Shown piece by piece: positions 1 through 10,644 of a DNA stretch of 64,000 nt. The position numbers and the translations under genes are program-made. This DNA comes from Megalopta genalis. Its lineage: Eukaryota; Arthropoda; Insecta; Hymenoptera; Halictidae. A model generated the notes under the pieces. It was not told where the DNA came from and did no database searches. It worked only from the letters and a program-made list of their open reading frames with translations. The stretch covers positions 8,495,939 through 8,559,938 of the forward strand of contig NC_135018.1 of NCBI RefSeq assembly GCF_051020955.1, read 5' to 3'. How positions within the stretch are numbered: position 1 is the stretch's first letter; each line of letters begins with the position of its first letter.

Positions 1-1263
1 GAAGTTACGAATTATATATATTGGATTGTTGCGAAGGTAATTTCGACTTTTTGTTGTAACTTATCTATTTGGAATGCCGACGTTATTTTTGCAACAACCC
101 GATACAGTATACAATGAATAATGAGAGGATCAAATTAAATCGATAAAGTTCAGGTATTTTAGATTTCTGTGTTAAGTACATAAATCGAAAGGTCTATTTC
201 ATTATTCAATTTCTCAATATATTTATTTTGTAATTCAATTTCGAATTCTGGATCAGATTCAAATTCAATTTCTGAAGCATTAATAACACATCCGAAGGAA
301 TTCTTCTCTTGCAGAATGTCTTAAAAACCATAGTCCCCAAATAAACATACTACATTCAAATGGCTTGTCTTTCACTATATTTTGTTGCAACAGTAATTGC
401 AAATTAATTTTGTTTAGTTTTTGCTTGTTAAAGGAAGTTATCTCAAAATTAAGGGTGCTTTCTATTTTCAGTAAAATCTCGACGTCTTTCCAATTCGATT
501 CTCACACCCATGGACCATGAAAATGATGTCCGACGTTCGAAACGGCCACGAATTTAAAGATCGAAGTCGCGATCTACGATTGAGCTGTTAAAAATTGATC
601 CGCGATTTTCCGTCGGCATTTTGTCGTCACAAATGGTGTTCTAAAGCACAAACGATGTTCTGAAACACAGGCGCTGTTCTAAAGCATCCGGGAACGTAAA
701 TCCAGGTAAATATTGATATTTCTCAAGAAGATTTGAAAGCTATATATATAGCGAGATAGGACGTCTCTGGTATATCGAGTCGGTGGAATGATAGTGTTTC
801 CACGGATTTCGCGAATTCACGAGCGCCGCAAAGATCCATCTGCCGGAAGATGAAGAATAAGTTCGGGGCAGCGTTCTTATCAGCGTGAAATTAAGATTTC
901 GATGAGGAAGAACGTGGAGGCGGTAACAGCTGAGCCGAGAGAACGCTTCGGCCGTGGTAGGGACGGAAAGAAGCCGTGTTCGAAGGAACGAACGCGTTAG
1001 AACGCGACGGCGGAGAGTTCGAATGAAGAGTAATGAAGACAGATGGACGAGCGTGCTAGAGATATGCCGGCCTAGCCGAAGGTCGGCGAGCGTCTGTGAT
1101 TTATGTGAACGGGGGGAATGAAAATTTGATAAACATTAGCCGGAAATTTCGGGGGAGATGAGGGCGCGATGCATGATTTAAGCTGGCCGTTTTACAAAAG
1201 AAACGAGACCGCGAAAGAATCGGATGTCGGCGCGACTGTGATAACATTCCGCGCGTTTCACGC
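1..1263. other. Intergenic tract, no gene seen
   Basis: No gene, RNA or known repeat is recognised. The first ~530 bases are AT-rich. From ~530 to ~1160 the sequence becomes GC- and CpG-rich with purine runs, which might be an untranslated exon or promoter, but no splice or core-promoter signal is convincing. Confidence 0.5.
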
Positions 1264-1334
1264 TGCGCACAGTGACGGCCGTCAGTGGATAAAATTTTTT
1301 AAAAATCACTGCTTCATATCTATTCAAAAACATT
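1264..1334 (+). repeat. Dispersed repeat fragment, paralogue of 30958-31024
   Basis: Shares the string GCGCACAGTG, then CGGCCGTCA, TGGA, AAAAT and TGCTTCATATCTATT in the same order with 30958-31024. It is probably one end of an unclassified transposon; the other end is not seen here. Confidence 0.5.
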
Positions 1335-1421
1335 TGATATTTGCGAAACCGACGATAAGATTTTGATAACGAGTTGTACATCGAGGACTTTTAGTATTTC
1401 ACAGAGGGATTCTTTCAAATG

Positions 1422-1665
1422 CAGTATTGGTGAAAAGTCGTGGTACAATAGACCAGGGGATGATTCTACATGGAGAAATGAATTGAAGAAAAACGCTCGT
1501 ATGGTTTGTAGTATGACGGGAAGTAATGGTATGCGATGGCCAGAGGCGCCACTTGATCTCTATTTGTTCTCGAAAACAGAGCCATAAATGACAACTTTTC
1601 TCGACTTATTTTTACATGTACAATCATCCCCTGGCCGGCTGTGCTACGATTTTTCACCCACTCTG
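1422..1665. mobile_element. TIR element (MITE-like), ~244 bp
   Basis: The two ends are inverted repeats of about 45 bp. The left reads CAGTATTGGTGAAAAGTCGT and continues with CAGGGGATGATT; the right end, reverse-complemented, reads CAGAGTGGGTGAAAAATCGT and has the same CAGGGGATGATT block. TA follows the right end but does not precede the left, so the left border may be eroded. The interior has no protein motif. A Tc1/mariner-like non-autonomous element is inferred. Confidence 0.65.
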
Positions 1666-1667
1666 TA

Positions 1668-2506
1668 TACAACAAAGCTTTAAGAAATTAAATTTTTTAA
1701 AAAGCTATTCACACATCTCTCTCGCATATAATACGTTGAATCGACGCAGTGTGCGAACCCCAGCGAAACCTTAAACGGATGGAATCCGAAGTGAAAGCCC
1801 GAAGCGAAGAGGCACAGGAAAGCTTTTTTCGTCGCGAAGGCTGCATTTCGCGGAAAGACGAGTCCAAAGATGTAGCGCGAGCGGCAATTACCAGTAGTCG
1901 CGTCCGCGGAACTTTCAAAATCGTTTGTCTGGCAAACGGAGGACCGTGTGGAGAAATCTTACCGTGGATTTTCGGCTGTGGTTCCTCGCGTACGGTCGGT
2001 CGTTTCTGGTTTGAACGTAAACGCAAGCCGGACTTCGCAGGCCTCGCAGCAAAATAATTTTCCAGAAGCAGGATGGTGCGGATCGGAGACTGAGAGACGG
2101 CCCGGTCGAGCAGATTACTTAAAAAACGAGCGGAATTGGTCTGGCTGGGAGCAGGGGACGCTGGGAATCCAATGTCGGGGTGGGTTGTGAAGCCGGCGGA
2201 AAAATTCGTGCGAGCGGAGGGTAGGACAACGACGAGGCGGGATCGAATTGAGAGGGTGGAACGCCGAGGCAGAAAGGGATGCGCGTTCTCGGTGTGTTTT
2301 CTGGTCACATATTTGTAAAGTACCCGGGAGCCAGCCGCTCTATTCATTTCTGTCCGGCCAGCGGACGTTTCCCCTATTGCCCTGGGATCTCGGTCGCATA
2401 AATTCCAGCCACGCAGCATATGAAAAAAAAATTTCGCACGCGGCCGGGACAAGGATTCCACGGACTGTCGCGCGGAGCAAGGCAGTCGGGAAGAAGGGAA
2501 AAAGCT
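1668..2506. other. GC-rich tract with an unsupported long antisense frame
   Basis: CpG-rich sequence. A 250-codon frame is open on the minus strand (1709-2461), with overlapping frames of 60-102 codons on the plus strand. The protein is rich in Arg, Ser and Pro without domain, repeat or signal, as expected by chance in GC-rich DNA. I do not call a gene. Confidence 0.5.
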
Positions 2507-2539
<33 letters not shown>

Positions 2540-2540
2540 A
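2507..2540 (+). repeat. (GA)n microsatellite
   Basis: A run of AG dinucleotides with one interruption, between a GC-rich tract and unremarkable DNA. Confidence 0.9.
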
Positions 2541-2990
2541 GTGGCCCCGAACAGACTGAAGTGAATCAGTCTTAAGAGATGCTCTCGGGGGAGTGAACGT
2601 CCACTCCTCCACTATTATCCTCGAGCGCTCCTTTTCACTGCACACGTAGAAAATTCTTCCTTAAATACAATCTTCGTGACATTTATACCGGTTGCTACGT
2701 TATTGATGGCACGGCCGAGTCGGTCGCGGCCAGGGAAGAGATGATCGCGCGCGCGAGACGAATCGCCAATAAGGGACCGAGTCTCCGTTTTTCAGAATCC
2801 AGAATGCAGCCGTGCTGCTCCAACCGTGTAATATTTCTCGAATTTTTGTTAGCGCCGGGAATGACGAACGATCCGTTAGATTAGACTCGATATTTTCTAG
2901 TTGTTTTCTTTACCGGATTCTAGTCGCAGCAACTTTAAATCTCGCTGCAGAACGGATTCTAATTTCTTCGCGATAAAGTCTCAGGAACAG
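2541..2990. other. Intergenic, nothing recognised
   Basis: No coding, RNA or repeat signal was seen. Composition falls from GC-rich to balanced towards the TTAA element at 2991. Confidence 0.5.
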
Positions 2991-3235
2991 TTAACGCGTT
3001 CAGGGTCACGTCGGTCAAATATGGGTGACACTAATTTTTGACCAATTTTGAAAATTCATTTTCATTGTAAATACATTCGAACGAACTGAATATGACCAGA
3101 ATGTTTCAGATGCGAAAGAGTTCTATTGTTATTTACTATGATAAATTTTAACTTTCTAGTTTCGGTTTGATTAAGTAAATTGCAATGACTTTGGTGGCGT
3201 TTTTTAGTGGCTGATTGCCAGCGCAAACGTGTTAA
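2991..3235. mobile_element. Candidate TTAA-flanked MITE, ~245 bp
   Basis: It starts TTAACGCGTT and ends, reverse-complemented, TTAACACGTTTGCGCTGG. Only the first ~10 bases of the ends agree. Close to the right end TGGC and GCCA flank a short spacer, a weak version of the subterminal palindrome seen in other TTAA elements here. A piggyBac-type derivative is plausible but not certain. Confidence 0.4.
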
Positions 3236-3431
3236 AGAGGGCGCATTTTATGCTAGAATGCCCCCTTAACACTTTGAGGCATACGATTTTAAAACTTGCT
3301 AATGCGTTTTAACTTGTGTAAATTTTCGTATTCGCTTATTTGCGCATTTACCGCTGGTTCGCAGCATTGTCAACTAATTCAAATGTCAAACTGTATAACT
3401 ATGAGTAACCCGTAGCTGAACTTTCACTACA

Positions 3432-3812
3432 CAGTAAATTCTCCCTAATTGACGCTCAACTTGGAAAGCAAAATTGGATAATTTGAGAAGAGGAGGTACA
3501 ATTATTCAAGCCTTGCAACTCGTTTTGTATAGTTATCCAGTGTCAATAACTATAAAAACGAGCAGTAAGACATGAGATCCCTTCTTTCGAAACCAAATAT
3601 TGCAGCGTGTACTCGTGTGCATCGATTTCTTAAAAAATGTAACGTCCAAATTTAATGTACTCAAATCAATTATAATCATTCTTGTAGACCAATATATCCA
3701 TGTATAGCTACGCAACTCTCACGAGAGTTTCTTAAAGTCAAAAATAATTTTTAAAAAATCGTATCTCCTCTTCCCAAATTGTCCATTTTCGTTTCCAAGC
3801 TTAGCTTACAGA
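3432..3812. mobile_element. TIR element with CAGTAAATTCTCCCTAATTG ends, older copy
   Basis: The left end CAGTAAATTCTCCCTAATTG is followed by GACGCTCAA. The right arm repeats the inner part in inverse (AATTGTCCATTTTCG, then TTCCAAGCTTAG) but its outer bases are degraded. A shorter, cleaner copy lies at 11769-11967. Both carry the motif ATCGTATCTCCTCTTCC near the right arm. It is probably Tc1/mariner-like and non-autonomous, with no coding content. Confidence 0.55.
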
Positions 3813-3904
3813 ATATTATGTAATAATGTTTATAATATGGGGAGGAGAGTAGTTTCCTTTAAAAATGTAAAATGTTACGTCGCGCCGGTTCTCCATTTTG
3901 CTCG

Positions 3905-3949
3905 AGTTGCGGGTCAACGGTGACCCGGTGTTGGTTACGCGAGGGTTAA
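3905..3949 (-). repeat. TTAA-type transposon end with an 18-bp palindrome
   Basis: Read on the minus strand this is TTAACCCTCGCG followed by CGGGTCACCGTTGACCCG, an 18-bp palindrome with a 4-base centre. The layout matches the ends of the piggyBac-type families elsewhere in the window. No matching left end is seen, although a TTAACAC lies at 3266. Confidence 0.45.
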
Positions 3950-4877
3950 TATAAAAGTTGACAAAAATGTACTTTCGGTCACAAATAGCAGGACTGTTGT
4001 GAAATAATGCTCGGCCGTTTCTTGAACCGTGTCGACATGATCTGTCGATTATTAAACGGCGTTCGTACGCGTGTCTATTGCACGTCTCTCAGAATTATTG
4101 CCGGCTCATCCTCGTCCATGCGAGCTCCCCCTCTTCCTCACTCGCTCACTTTCTATCTCTCGCAAGCGGGCACGCGGCGCGTGGCGTATTTTTGTTGTTT
4201 TTCATTTTGCCACGACCTCAGCAATATGGACCGACCATCCATCCGGTATCATGGAATTGCGGGAAATGTCAAGCGCGGCTAACCACACGTGACATTGCCG
4301 GCGCAAACGAGTTGATGCCGGCTACGCCGGGGGCCGATCGTGAAAATTCGAGGACCAATTCGACACTTGATACCGATACGCGTAATTATTTCGTTCAACG
4401 ATACACGTTAATTAGACCGTCTCGCGAGCGGTGATTCTCGCGATAATTGGCAGGCTGTATATGTTTCGAATGGTAATTATCATTAAGTGTCGCGATCGAA
4501 GTTCCATTTCACCGGGCTGTTCGCGATCAACTGCGATCAGTCATTCTTTTTATCAAAACAGAACTCTTTCTGTTCGTTGATAGTTGAGTAAGAAATCGAG
4601 CAAACGGCAGCGTGTTCTCGATTTATCTCGATTAACTGTTCGTTGTTCACACGACGCACAGTGCAACGGAACATCTATTTTCCTGGATATCGTCGGCCAA
4701 AATTGATTATCGAAATTTTGGTACCGCAGCTTCGTTGAATCCTTAACAAGCGATCGAACTTTATTTTCATAAATTTTGATTGTATATAAAATTGCAACAT
4801 GAAAAACAATATCATTTCGAGATCCTAATTCTCTCTTCGCTGATAATCTAATTTATCTTTATAATTTTTTCTACGTG
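3950..4877. other. Intergenic, nothing recognised
   Basis: Overlapping open frames of 73-118 codons at 4007-4434 have no recognisable domain, and their codons do not favour one frame. No repeat copy was found. Confidence 0.45.
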
Positions 4878-5512
4878 TATATATGTTACCGTGAATGACC
4901 GAAATTGGAGAATGTCGACTTTCACCGGTGAATGTCAACAGATACCAAATACGTCGGTGAAAGATCGAATATTTCATTACATTGTTGTACATTCGGACCC
5001 TCTCCGGTGTGTGTCGACAATCACAGATATGCTCTGATGGAGGTCCAAAACCTGTCATTACAAAAGGAAGTGTTCCACAAATAAATGCAGTTGTAAAAGC
5101 AAGGGACTCTTGTGCAATTCAAAGTGTCATAATAGTTTAAGTTGTTGCAATAAATAAGATTTGAATCACATAAGTAAGTAATTTTTTTATTACTATTATT
5201 TTCTTTTCTCATGTAGAATGTACCGTGTATTTTAAATTCTTGGTCATTCCTTTCAGAAAGAGAGGCGAAAAAGTTACGTCACCCTTGTGGCGTTTTATAG
5301 CGACTGAATTACGGAGAAGAAAATATAAATCTCCAACATGTTCAACATTCACCATTAGTGCATGGTGAATGTCAACATTTACCGGTGTAAGTCAGAAATA
5401 AGGGTATTTAGCAAATATTTCGGACATACACCAAGCGACTATGTGAATGTTGACATTCACCGGTGAAAGTCGACATTCTCCAGATTTCGGTGTTTCACTG
5501 TAACATATATAC
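4878..5512. mobile_element. Foldback element with ~62-bp inverted ends
   Basis: The left end (GTTACCGTGAATGACCGAAA, GGAGAATGTCGACTTTCACC) is mirrored at the right by GGTGAAAGTCGACATTCTCC and TTTCACTGTAAC. Both ends sit in TATATA sequence that could be the target. The core motif TTCACCGGTGAA, itself a palindrome, occurs in both arms, and degenerate CCGGTG copies are scattered inside (near 4950, 5003 and 5388). No protein is encoded; frames of 63-77 codons on the minus strand are unconvincing. Confidence 0.75.
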
Positions 5513-5530
5513 TACATACTAAACGTATAT

Positions 5531-5560
5531 ACTATACGTGTATATGTATACACGTATAGT
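5531..5560. repeat. Perfect 30-bp palindrome
   Basis: Arms of 14 bases (ACTATACGTGTATA and its complement) are separated by TG, just outside the foldback element. It may be cruciform-forming or an unstable TA-rich tract. Confidence 0.85.
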
Positions 5561-6105
5561 TATTGATAAAATAATTATATATGAAAAATTAAAAATTAAA
5601 AATTAACAAAATTCAAGTCAATGTGTTAATTAAACTATAGGATTTATGTATTTATCAGAAAAAAGCGTCGCGTGAAAACAAATATAGCTAAATATTCTAT
5701 AGCTTCAGAAAAAATATGTAATTTCAAGCACTACTAATACGAGCGCTACTGATCAAATATGTTTAAATAATTGATAAATAAAGGATGATTACAAACATGT
5801 TACAAACATGATATAAAGAATGATCCTCGCCGTTCAAACTTCGAAGCGACACGATCTTCGATCGTTTTCGATGCGCTAGATCGGCGAAACGGTTACAGCT
5901 TCGGTCCGAGTAAATATTTTCGCTCGGCAAAATTCCAGCGCGTTTCCGAAACACCGTCGAACGAACCGACGAAGTTCGGAATGGGCGCGTATGACGGTTT
6001 TCCTTGAACAAATTTCGCAATATCGGCCGGTTTTCCATGGTTTCGGATGAGCGAAAGACCAATCGCCGCTGCCCATCTCCTTTGGCTTGGTAATCGCCTA
6101 CGTAT
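5561..6105. other. Intergenic, nothing recognised
   Basis: AT-rich to ~5800, then GC-richer. Minus-strand frames at 5763-6076 show no domain. The LTR-like repeat begins at 6106. Confidence 0.45.
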
Positions 6106-6659
6106 TGTTGCGAATTACTGCATTTCTCTCGCGTCGCGGCATTTTATTTACAATAAAGTACATATAAACTATAATACAACTCAATTCAATTATGTTAGAG
6201 ATCTTTGAATTAGATGGTGTTGATCGCTCGACGGTCCGATCCCGACTCTCCGATTGTCCGTTGATAACACACCTCCGTGGCACAACCCCTCTCTTCTATT
6301 TTTCCTTAACCCGAGAAAGATAACCTACGTCGCAGAGGCGCCTGCGAAGACTGTTGATTTTTGTTAATTTTTCATAGAGGTCTAGTGATTTAAGTTTAAA
6401 ATTACTTAAAATATAAAAAAATATAATATAAATGCATTTTATTTTTACAATAATGCCAAACCTTTAAAATGACTAGATTAACTTAAATAAATATCCATTG
6501 TTAGTATAAAATTGACGCCTTAGAAAAGCATGCGCCTCTGAAGCGTATGGTTATCTTTTACGTACGTTGTCATATGGTTATCTTTCTAGGGTTAAGGAGT
6601 TGCTCACAACAGGGCAGTTTCGCATTACAGCGACTCAATTTGGACAAGTCGCCGTAACA
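6106..6659 (+). repeat. LTR-like repeat (putative solo LTR) split by a MITE
   Basis: Without the 286 bp contributed by the inserted MITE this repeat is 268 bp. It begins TGTTGCGAAT and ends GCCGTAACA, giving the TG...CA termini of an LTR, and contains AATAAA near 6150. A second copy of 267 bp in the same orientation is at 40074-40340. Flanks are GTAT and ATAT, so a 4-base duplication is possible with one mismatch. No internal retroelement region lies between or beside the copies, so a solo LTR of Ty3/mdg4 type is inferred from length and ends only. Confidence 0.55.
6306..6595 (-). mobile_element. piggyBac-type MITE, copy 1 (290 bp)
   Basis: Flanked by TTAA on both sides. One end is CCCGAGAAAGATAACC and the other CCCTAGAAAGATAACC; the latter contains the 13-bp terminal repeat CCCTAGAAAGATA of the Trichoplusia ni piggyBac transposon and repeats AAAGATAACCAT, as that transposon's end does. 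The CCCGAG end is followed by TCGCAGAGGCGCCTGCGA, a palindrome with a 6-base centre. I find no base difference from the copy at 42320-42609 read in reverse. It encodes no protein and would need a transposase from elsewhere. Confidence 0.9.
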
Positions 6660-8044
6660 ATATTTTTAGGAGTCCGGCGTTGCCTATGCGCCGCGAAATG
6701 ATCTAAGCCTAATCCGAACGCGGTTCAGCCCCGAGAACCAGGTAACACTATCCGCCGCGACTGCCGCTGCCCCTGACGCTGGCGCTGACACATCAATAAT
6801 AGATTGACCAATCGACCGTGCGCCGCCTTGTTTTCCACGCATCTTCCATTGCATTCACTTATAGTCTAATTTTCCGAGCGAACGCGGCGCGAGGTTGCCA
6901 TGCCTGCGTCATCGATGTATCGGAGCAATTACTGGCTCGTCCGCGTATCGATTTCCGCCACGTATCGAAACGACGCGGCGCGATGCGACGCGTGACGGCC
7001 ACCAGAACGGTCCTTCCACAAAGAACTCGATTCGATCGACCGTTAAACGCGCGTCGCTTGTGCATCGCGTTATTAGAACAGCGGACCGGTCGAACGCGCG
7101 TCGAAACTTCACTGTTATGGAACACTTTCGCTATGCGCCGGGATTCTTACGATTTTTGTCGCGACTTACAATCCATGCTGGAACGTCGTGGAGCTTCGGT
7201 CACCCGTCAAACCGTTTCAAATATTCTCGGTCAGCTATCTGTCTCGTTCTGTTGCCAACAGTCCGACGCTTTACCACATTGCCATCAGCATTACACTGCG
7301 GATCTTTATGCGAGATAAAGGTTGTCTACGTTTGATTATGTTCCGTCCTGAACGGATCAACACCAGACAATCTGTCAGGTCGCTCGAGGGCCTACGGGGC
7401 CTAATCTACGGCCCCGAACCCTACGGGACAAGGTTCAACATTTCGGCAGATTTACAACGACGACCCGCTATAACGACATTTTTATACCGTTTACTTTACC
7501 GGTTAGTACCGGTAAAGTAAAAAATAAAGAAATAGTTTCATTTTACTGCACTTTAGCCGGAGACCCAAGGTGGTCTCCGACTGCCTTCCGTCGAATTGCC
7601 TTTTTTTCGAGGCCCTAGAGCAACGTCTTCGGAAGTGGGGGGCAGGTTGGGGGCGAAGCCAATCAGGCTTGAAAAATGGGCCGAACAAAATTGACCACAC
7701 CCCGAGCAAGTCAACCTGCAAAACAAAACTTGTCGAGACCAGGAGTCTTTCGGTAACTCTCACGAGAGACGTGTCAAGTACTCTCACACAATTGTAAACC
7801 TGGACCTTCTTTAAATAAACCGTGTTGCTTTGCATTACGACACAGTTTGAGCTTTTTTTACAAATCAACTCCACCGCCATTAAGTTGTCGTTGGAGGCGC
7901 AGCATTTGAAAGAGCAACTTTCAATCTGCGCACCGTGCGATATATTCGTACGGCTCTAACAGATTATAAGATGCAGAAACTTAACAAACATTCATTCCCT
8001 TTCGTATATAATTTTAACGAGCCGAATATAATACAATAGTATCA
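6660..8044. other. CpG-rich to balanced tract, no gene called
   Basis: Frames of 67-166 codons overlap on both strands between 6818 and 7880, rich in Arg and Thr, without domains. A short GGAGACC/GGTCTCC stem lies at ~7558-7577. This could be a promoter or 5' region, but neither splice sites nor a core promoter could be assigned. Confidence 0.4.
7490..7521. repeat. Perfect inverted repeat, 13-bp arms
   Basis: TTTACTTTACCGG and its exact complement are separated by the 6-base loop TTAGTA. It could form a stable RNA hairpin if transcribed; no known RNA family is recognised. Confidence 0.8.
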
Positions 8045-8286
8045 TTAGCACTAGATTTACGGTGTGAAAAAAAACAGCTGTTTTATATTAGTTTGTAGAA
8101 GTAACAGTAAGACATTTATTTTGATTTTTGACAAGCGTTATCGTGTAACATTTGCCGTAAGTAATAATAATTTATATGTTGCAAATTGAATAAATAACTC
8201 ATAAATGTATCTTTACGATATGAATAATCGTAAATGAAAAAATTAGTGACCCGTCATTTCGACGGGCTCCGTAAATCTAGTGTTAA
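8045..8286 (+). mobile_element. TTAA-flanked MITE, CACTAGATTTACGG family, copy A
   Basis: Ends are CACTAGATTTACGG and, inverted, CACTAGATTTACGGA, flanked by TTAG (mutated) and TTAA. Conserved inner blocks are AACAGCTGTTTTATATTAG, GACATTTATTTTGATTTTT and ATAAATGTATCTTTACG. Near the right end, CCCGTC and GACGGG form the family's 19-bp palindrome. Related copies lie at 10.1, 30.2, 38.4, 56.4 and 56.7 kb. No coding content. Confidence 0.85.
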
Positions 8287-8330
8287 ATATTTTAAATGTC
8301 TTCACCGTCTTGAATTTGATCTACTCGTTT

Positions 8331-8360
8331 TTGTCATAAATGCATAAAATCCGCAGTCTA
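8331..8360 (-). repeat. End of a TAGACTGCGGAT-family element
   Basis: In reverse it reads TAGACTGCGGATTTTATGCA and continues into GACAAAAACGAGTAGATC, as at the start of 41699-41903. The rest of the element is missing. Confidence 0.55.
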
Positions 8361-8498
8361 CAGCAGCATACATCAACCGATGGGATCGCAAGCAGTCTTT
8401 GCATTGAAGCACACATTATACTTCGTACAGGATAGCGGATAAATCTATTCCGCGTATCCGATAAATAAAATTATGTTTTTAATGTTTTCAATTATATA

Positions 8499-9145
8499 CA
8501 GTAGCGGAGACATATATTTAGGACCGCATGAAAAACGGTATAACTTCTTTAAAACTGGACTAAATGACTTGAACTTTTTTTTAGATCATAGAGGGACCAG
8601 TCTACTAGACAATGACTTCAATACCTCTTTTAAATTTTGCGATTACTTGGAATGACAAAAAGATTTTAAAAGATCTCATATTTTTCAACTTTTTTATCTG
8701 AACCTGTAATAAAAATTTAAGATATGTATTTTGTAGATCCTAATAAGTTATATGCATGCTGAAAATTTCATCGAAATCGATTAATGCCAAATCAAGTTAC
8801 AAGCGACGAAACATTTAAAAAACTGCAGATTTCTCATACTTATTGGTTGAAAGCGTCAAAATTCCCGAGACAAAACTGCGATTTTTGCGATCTTTAATTT
8901 CTTACAGCTCCTGTCAGTCAATTTTCAGCATGCACGTAACTTACCGAGATCTACAAAATCCATTTCTTAAATTCATAGAGTCAGATCAAAAAGTTGAAAA
9001 ACATGAGTTTGTTACTTTTTTTTCTTATTCCAAGTAATAGCAAAATTTAAAAAAAAAGGTATTAGAGCCACTGTCTGTCATTTATTCCAGTTTTATACAA
9101 AGTTGTACCGTTTTTCAAGTGCTCTTAAATATATGTCCGCTACTG
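8499..9145. mobile_element. Long palindromic TA-flanked element (647 bp)
   Basis: Ends CAGTAGCGGAGACATATATT and, inverted, CAGTAGCGGACATATATTTA are flanked by TA. Complementarity continues inward: the CCAAGTAAT motif occurs in both arms, and the central parts mirror GATCTACAAAAT. Related elements are at 33827-34262 and 54735-55256, with fragments at 16985 and 52735. This is a Tc1/mariner-type foldback MITE; no protein is encoded. Confidence 0.8.
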
Positions 9146-10123
9146 TAGAAATTAAATATAATATTATTAAATTCGGGGTGTTGGCTCATGGCAATGGATT
9201 AAAGCTCTGTGGGGTGGGTGGGGCTCTAAACCCGTTAGAAAAAAACAATCGTCGAAGATACAAAAGTTACAGAATTGACTTGTAGCCACGGATCGCTTCT
9301 TCGCCAGACCACCGTGAGACGATCGCCCAGGAGCCGTACCTCAGGATGGGACCGGGCCAATTCTCGGCCGAGTTGGACCGATCGCTGACGCTCGGACGGA
9401 AGCGGGAGAAATAACCGAGACAGGCGCCGTGGATCAGACGGCGATCGGCCGTGGCAATTTGCGACAACTAATCTAAATTCAAATTGCTTCGAACAAAACT
9501 AATCTAGTGGTCACACGGAACGGAACAGAACAGAACGGAACGGGACCCGCCCCCTTTCGCCTCTTTGTTTCTCTTCGTGGGACCCCGGATTCCCCCTCCC
9601 CCTGCTCTCCGGTGCTTTTGACCGTGTCGTGTCCCCATCAGCAGCGCCGCGGCCGGCCAGTCACGCCCATACGTTGATTGAGCGCCCGGTAACAATCTGC
9701 ATCCGCAACCTTCGCCCCGGACCGCATTTATACGCGTATTTCGCGAGCCAGCGTTTTTCCGCCCAGAGCAGGCTCGCACGCTGGTTTTCTGGCTTTCCAC
9801 TCTTCTGACGAAATTGCAGTCGACCCGATCCGACGCGACCCGAAGCGACGCGACGCGACCCGACGCGATCCGCGGAGGACCGGCGTGGACCGGCTTGAGT
9901 GGCGACAGGCATGCGAAGCGCCCGGCTTGATGCACGAATTGCAAGGTTTTTGAAACCGAATTCCGTGGGCTCGGACGACGATTCAAAAGGTTTTTCGTGG
10001 GCACGGTAAGCCGTGGATAGGATTTCACCGTGCAACGCGAACGCACACCCGCCGCGCGCCGCACAGTGGGCTCGAAACGCTGGACAAGCATTGGAAACAT
10101 TAGAAACTTATTAAAGATGTTCT
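9146..10123. other. CpG-rich island with CGACGCGACC-like repeats
   Basis: From ~9280 to 10080 the DNA is very CpG-rich. At 9826-9877 short units of CGACGCGACC type are repeated, which makes the minus-strand frame 9504-10148 read as Arg-Val-Ala-Ser repeats. Those frames (124 and 214 codons) look compositional. A promoter island is possible. Confidence 0.45.
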
Positions 10124-10561
10124 TTAACACTAGATTTACGAAGCACAAAAACAGCTGTTTTATAAGAGTTTATAAAAGCAACAAAGCGTTACTTGTAGCA
10201 CATTTAAATATAAAATACGTTTCTCGGAAGTGAAGAATAGCTTGTAAAATTGTATTTAGAGAATTTTTGATTTTAATCAAAAATATATCAATGATAATTG
10301 ATTAAAAATTATTACTCGGCATATGCAAAAAGTATTTAATAGTAAATTTACGGAGCACAAAAAATAGCTGTTTCATATTAGTTTATAAAAGTGACAATAA
10401 GACATTTATTCTGATTTTTAGCAAGTATTATTGTAGCATTTGCTGCAAGTAATATGCGAATTGAATAAATAACTCATAAATGTATCTTTACGGTATGAAT
10501 AATCGTAAATTAAAAAACTAGTGACCCGTCATTTTGACAAGTTCTGTGAATCTAGTGTTAA
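10124..10561 (+). mobile_element. Composite CACTAGATTTACGG element (two units), copy B
   Basis: A first left end (TTAACACTAGATTTACG) at 10124 leads into ~150 bp not present in the short copies (TAAAATACGTTTCTC... CTCGGCATATGCAA). A second left end follows at 10336, and the unit closes at TTAA 10558-10561. The same arrangement of the extra block next to a family unit recurs at 38215-38553, so it is an established longer form and not a chance join. Confidence 0.75.
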
Positions 10562-10644
10562 GGCGGTTTATGTAGCCGTTTTCAAAGGTCACCGGTCAAA
10601 TTAATGTTTAAATCAACTTCTAAGTAGTAACTTGAACGCGGATT

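Noticed and set aside
1709..2461. 250-codon open frame on the minus strand
   Set aside because: Arg/Ser/Pro-rich product with no motif, overlapping open frames on the other strand and high GC. It looks like a chance frame.
9504..10148. 214-codon minus frame with Arg-Val-Ala-Ser repeats
   Set aside because: The repeats come from CGACGCGACC-type simple sequence in a CpG island.
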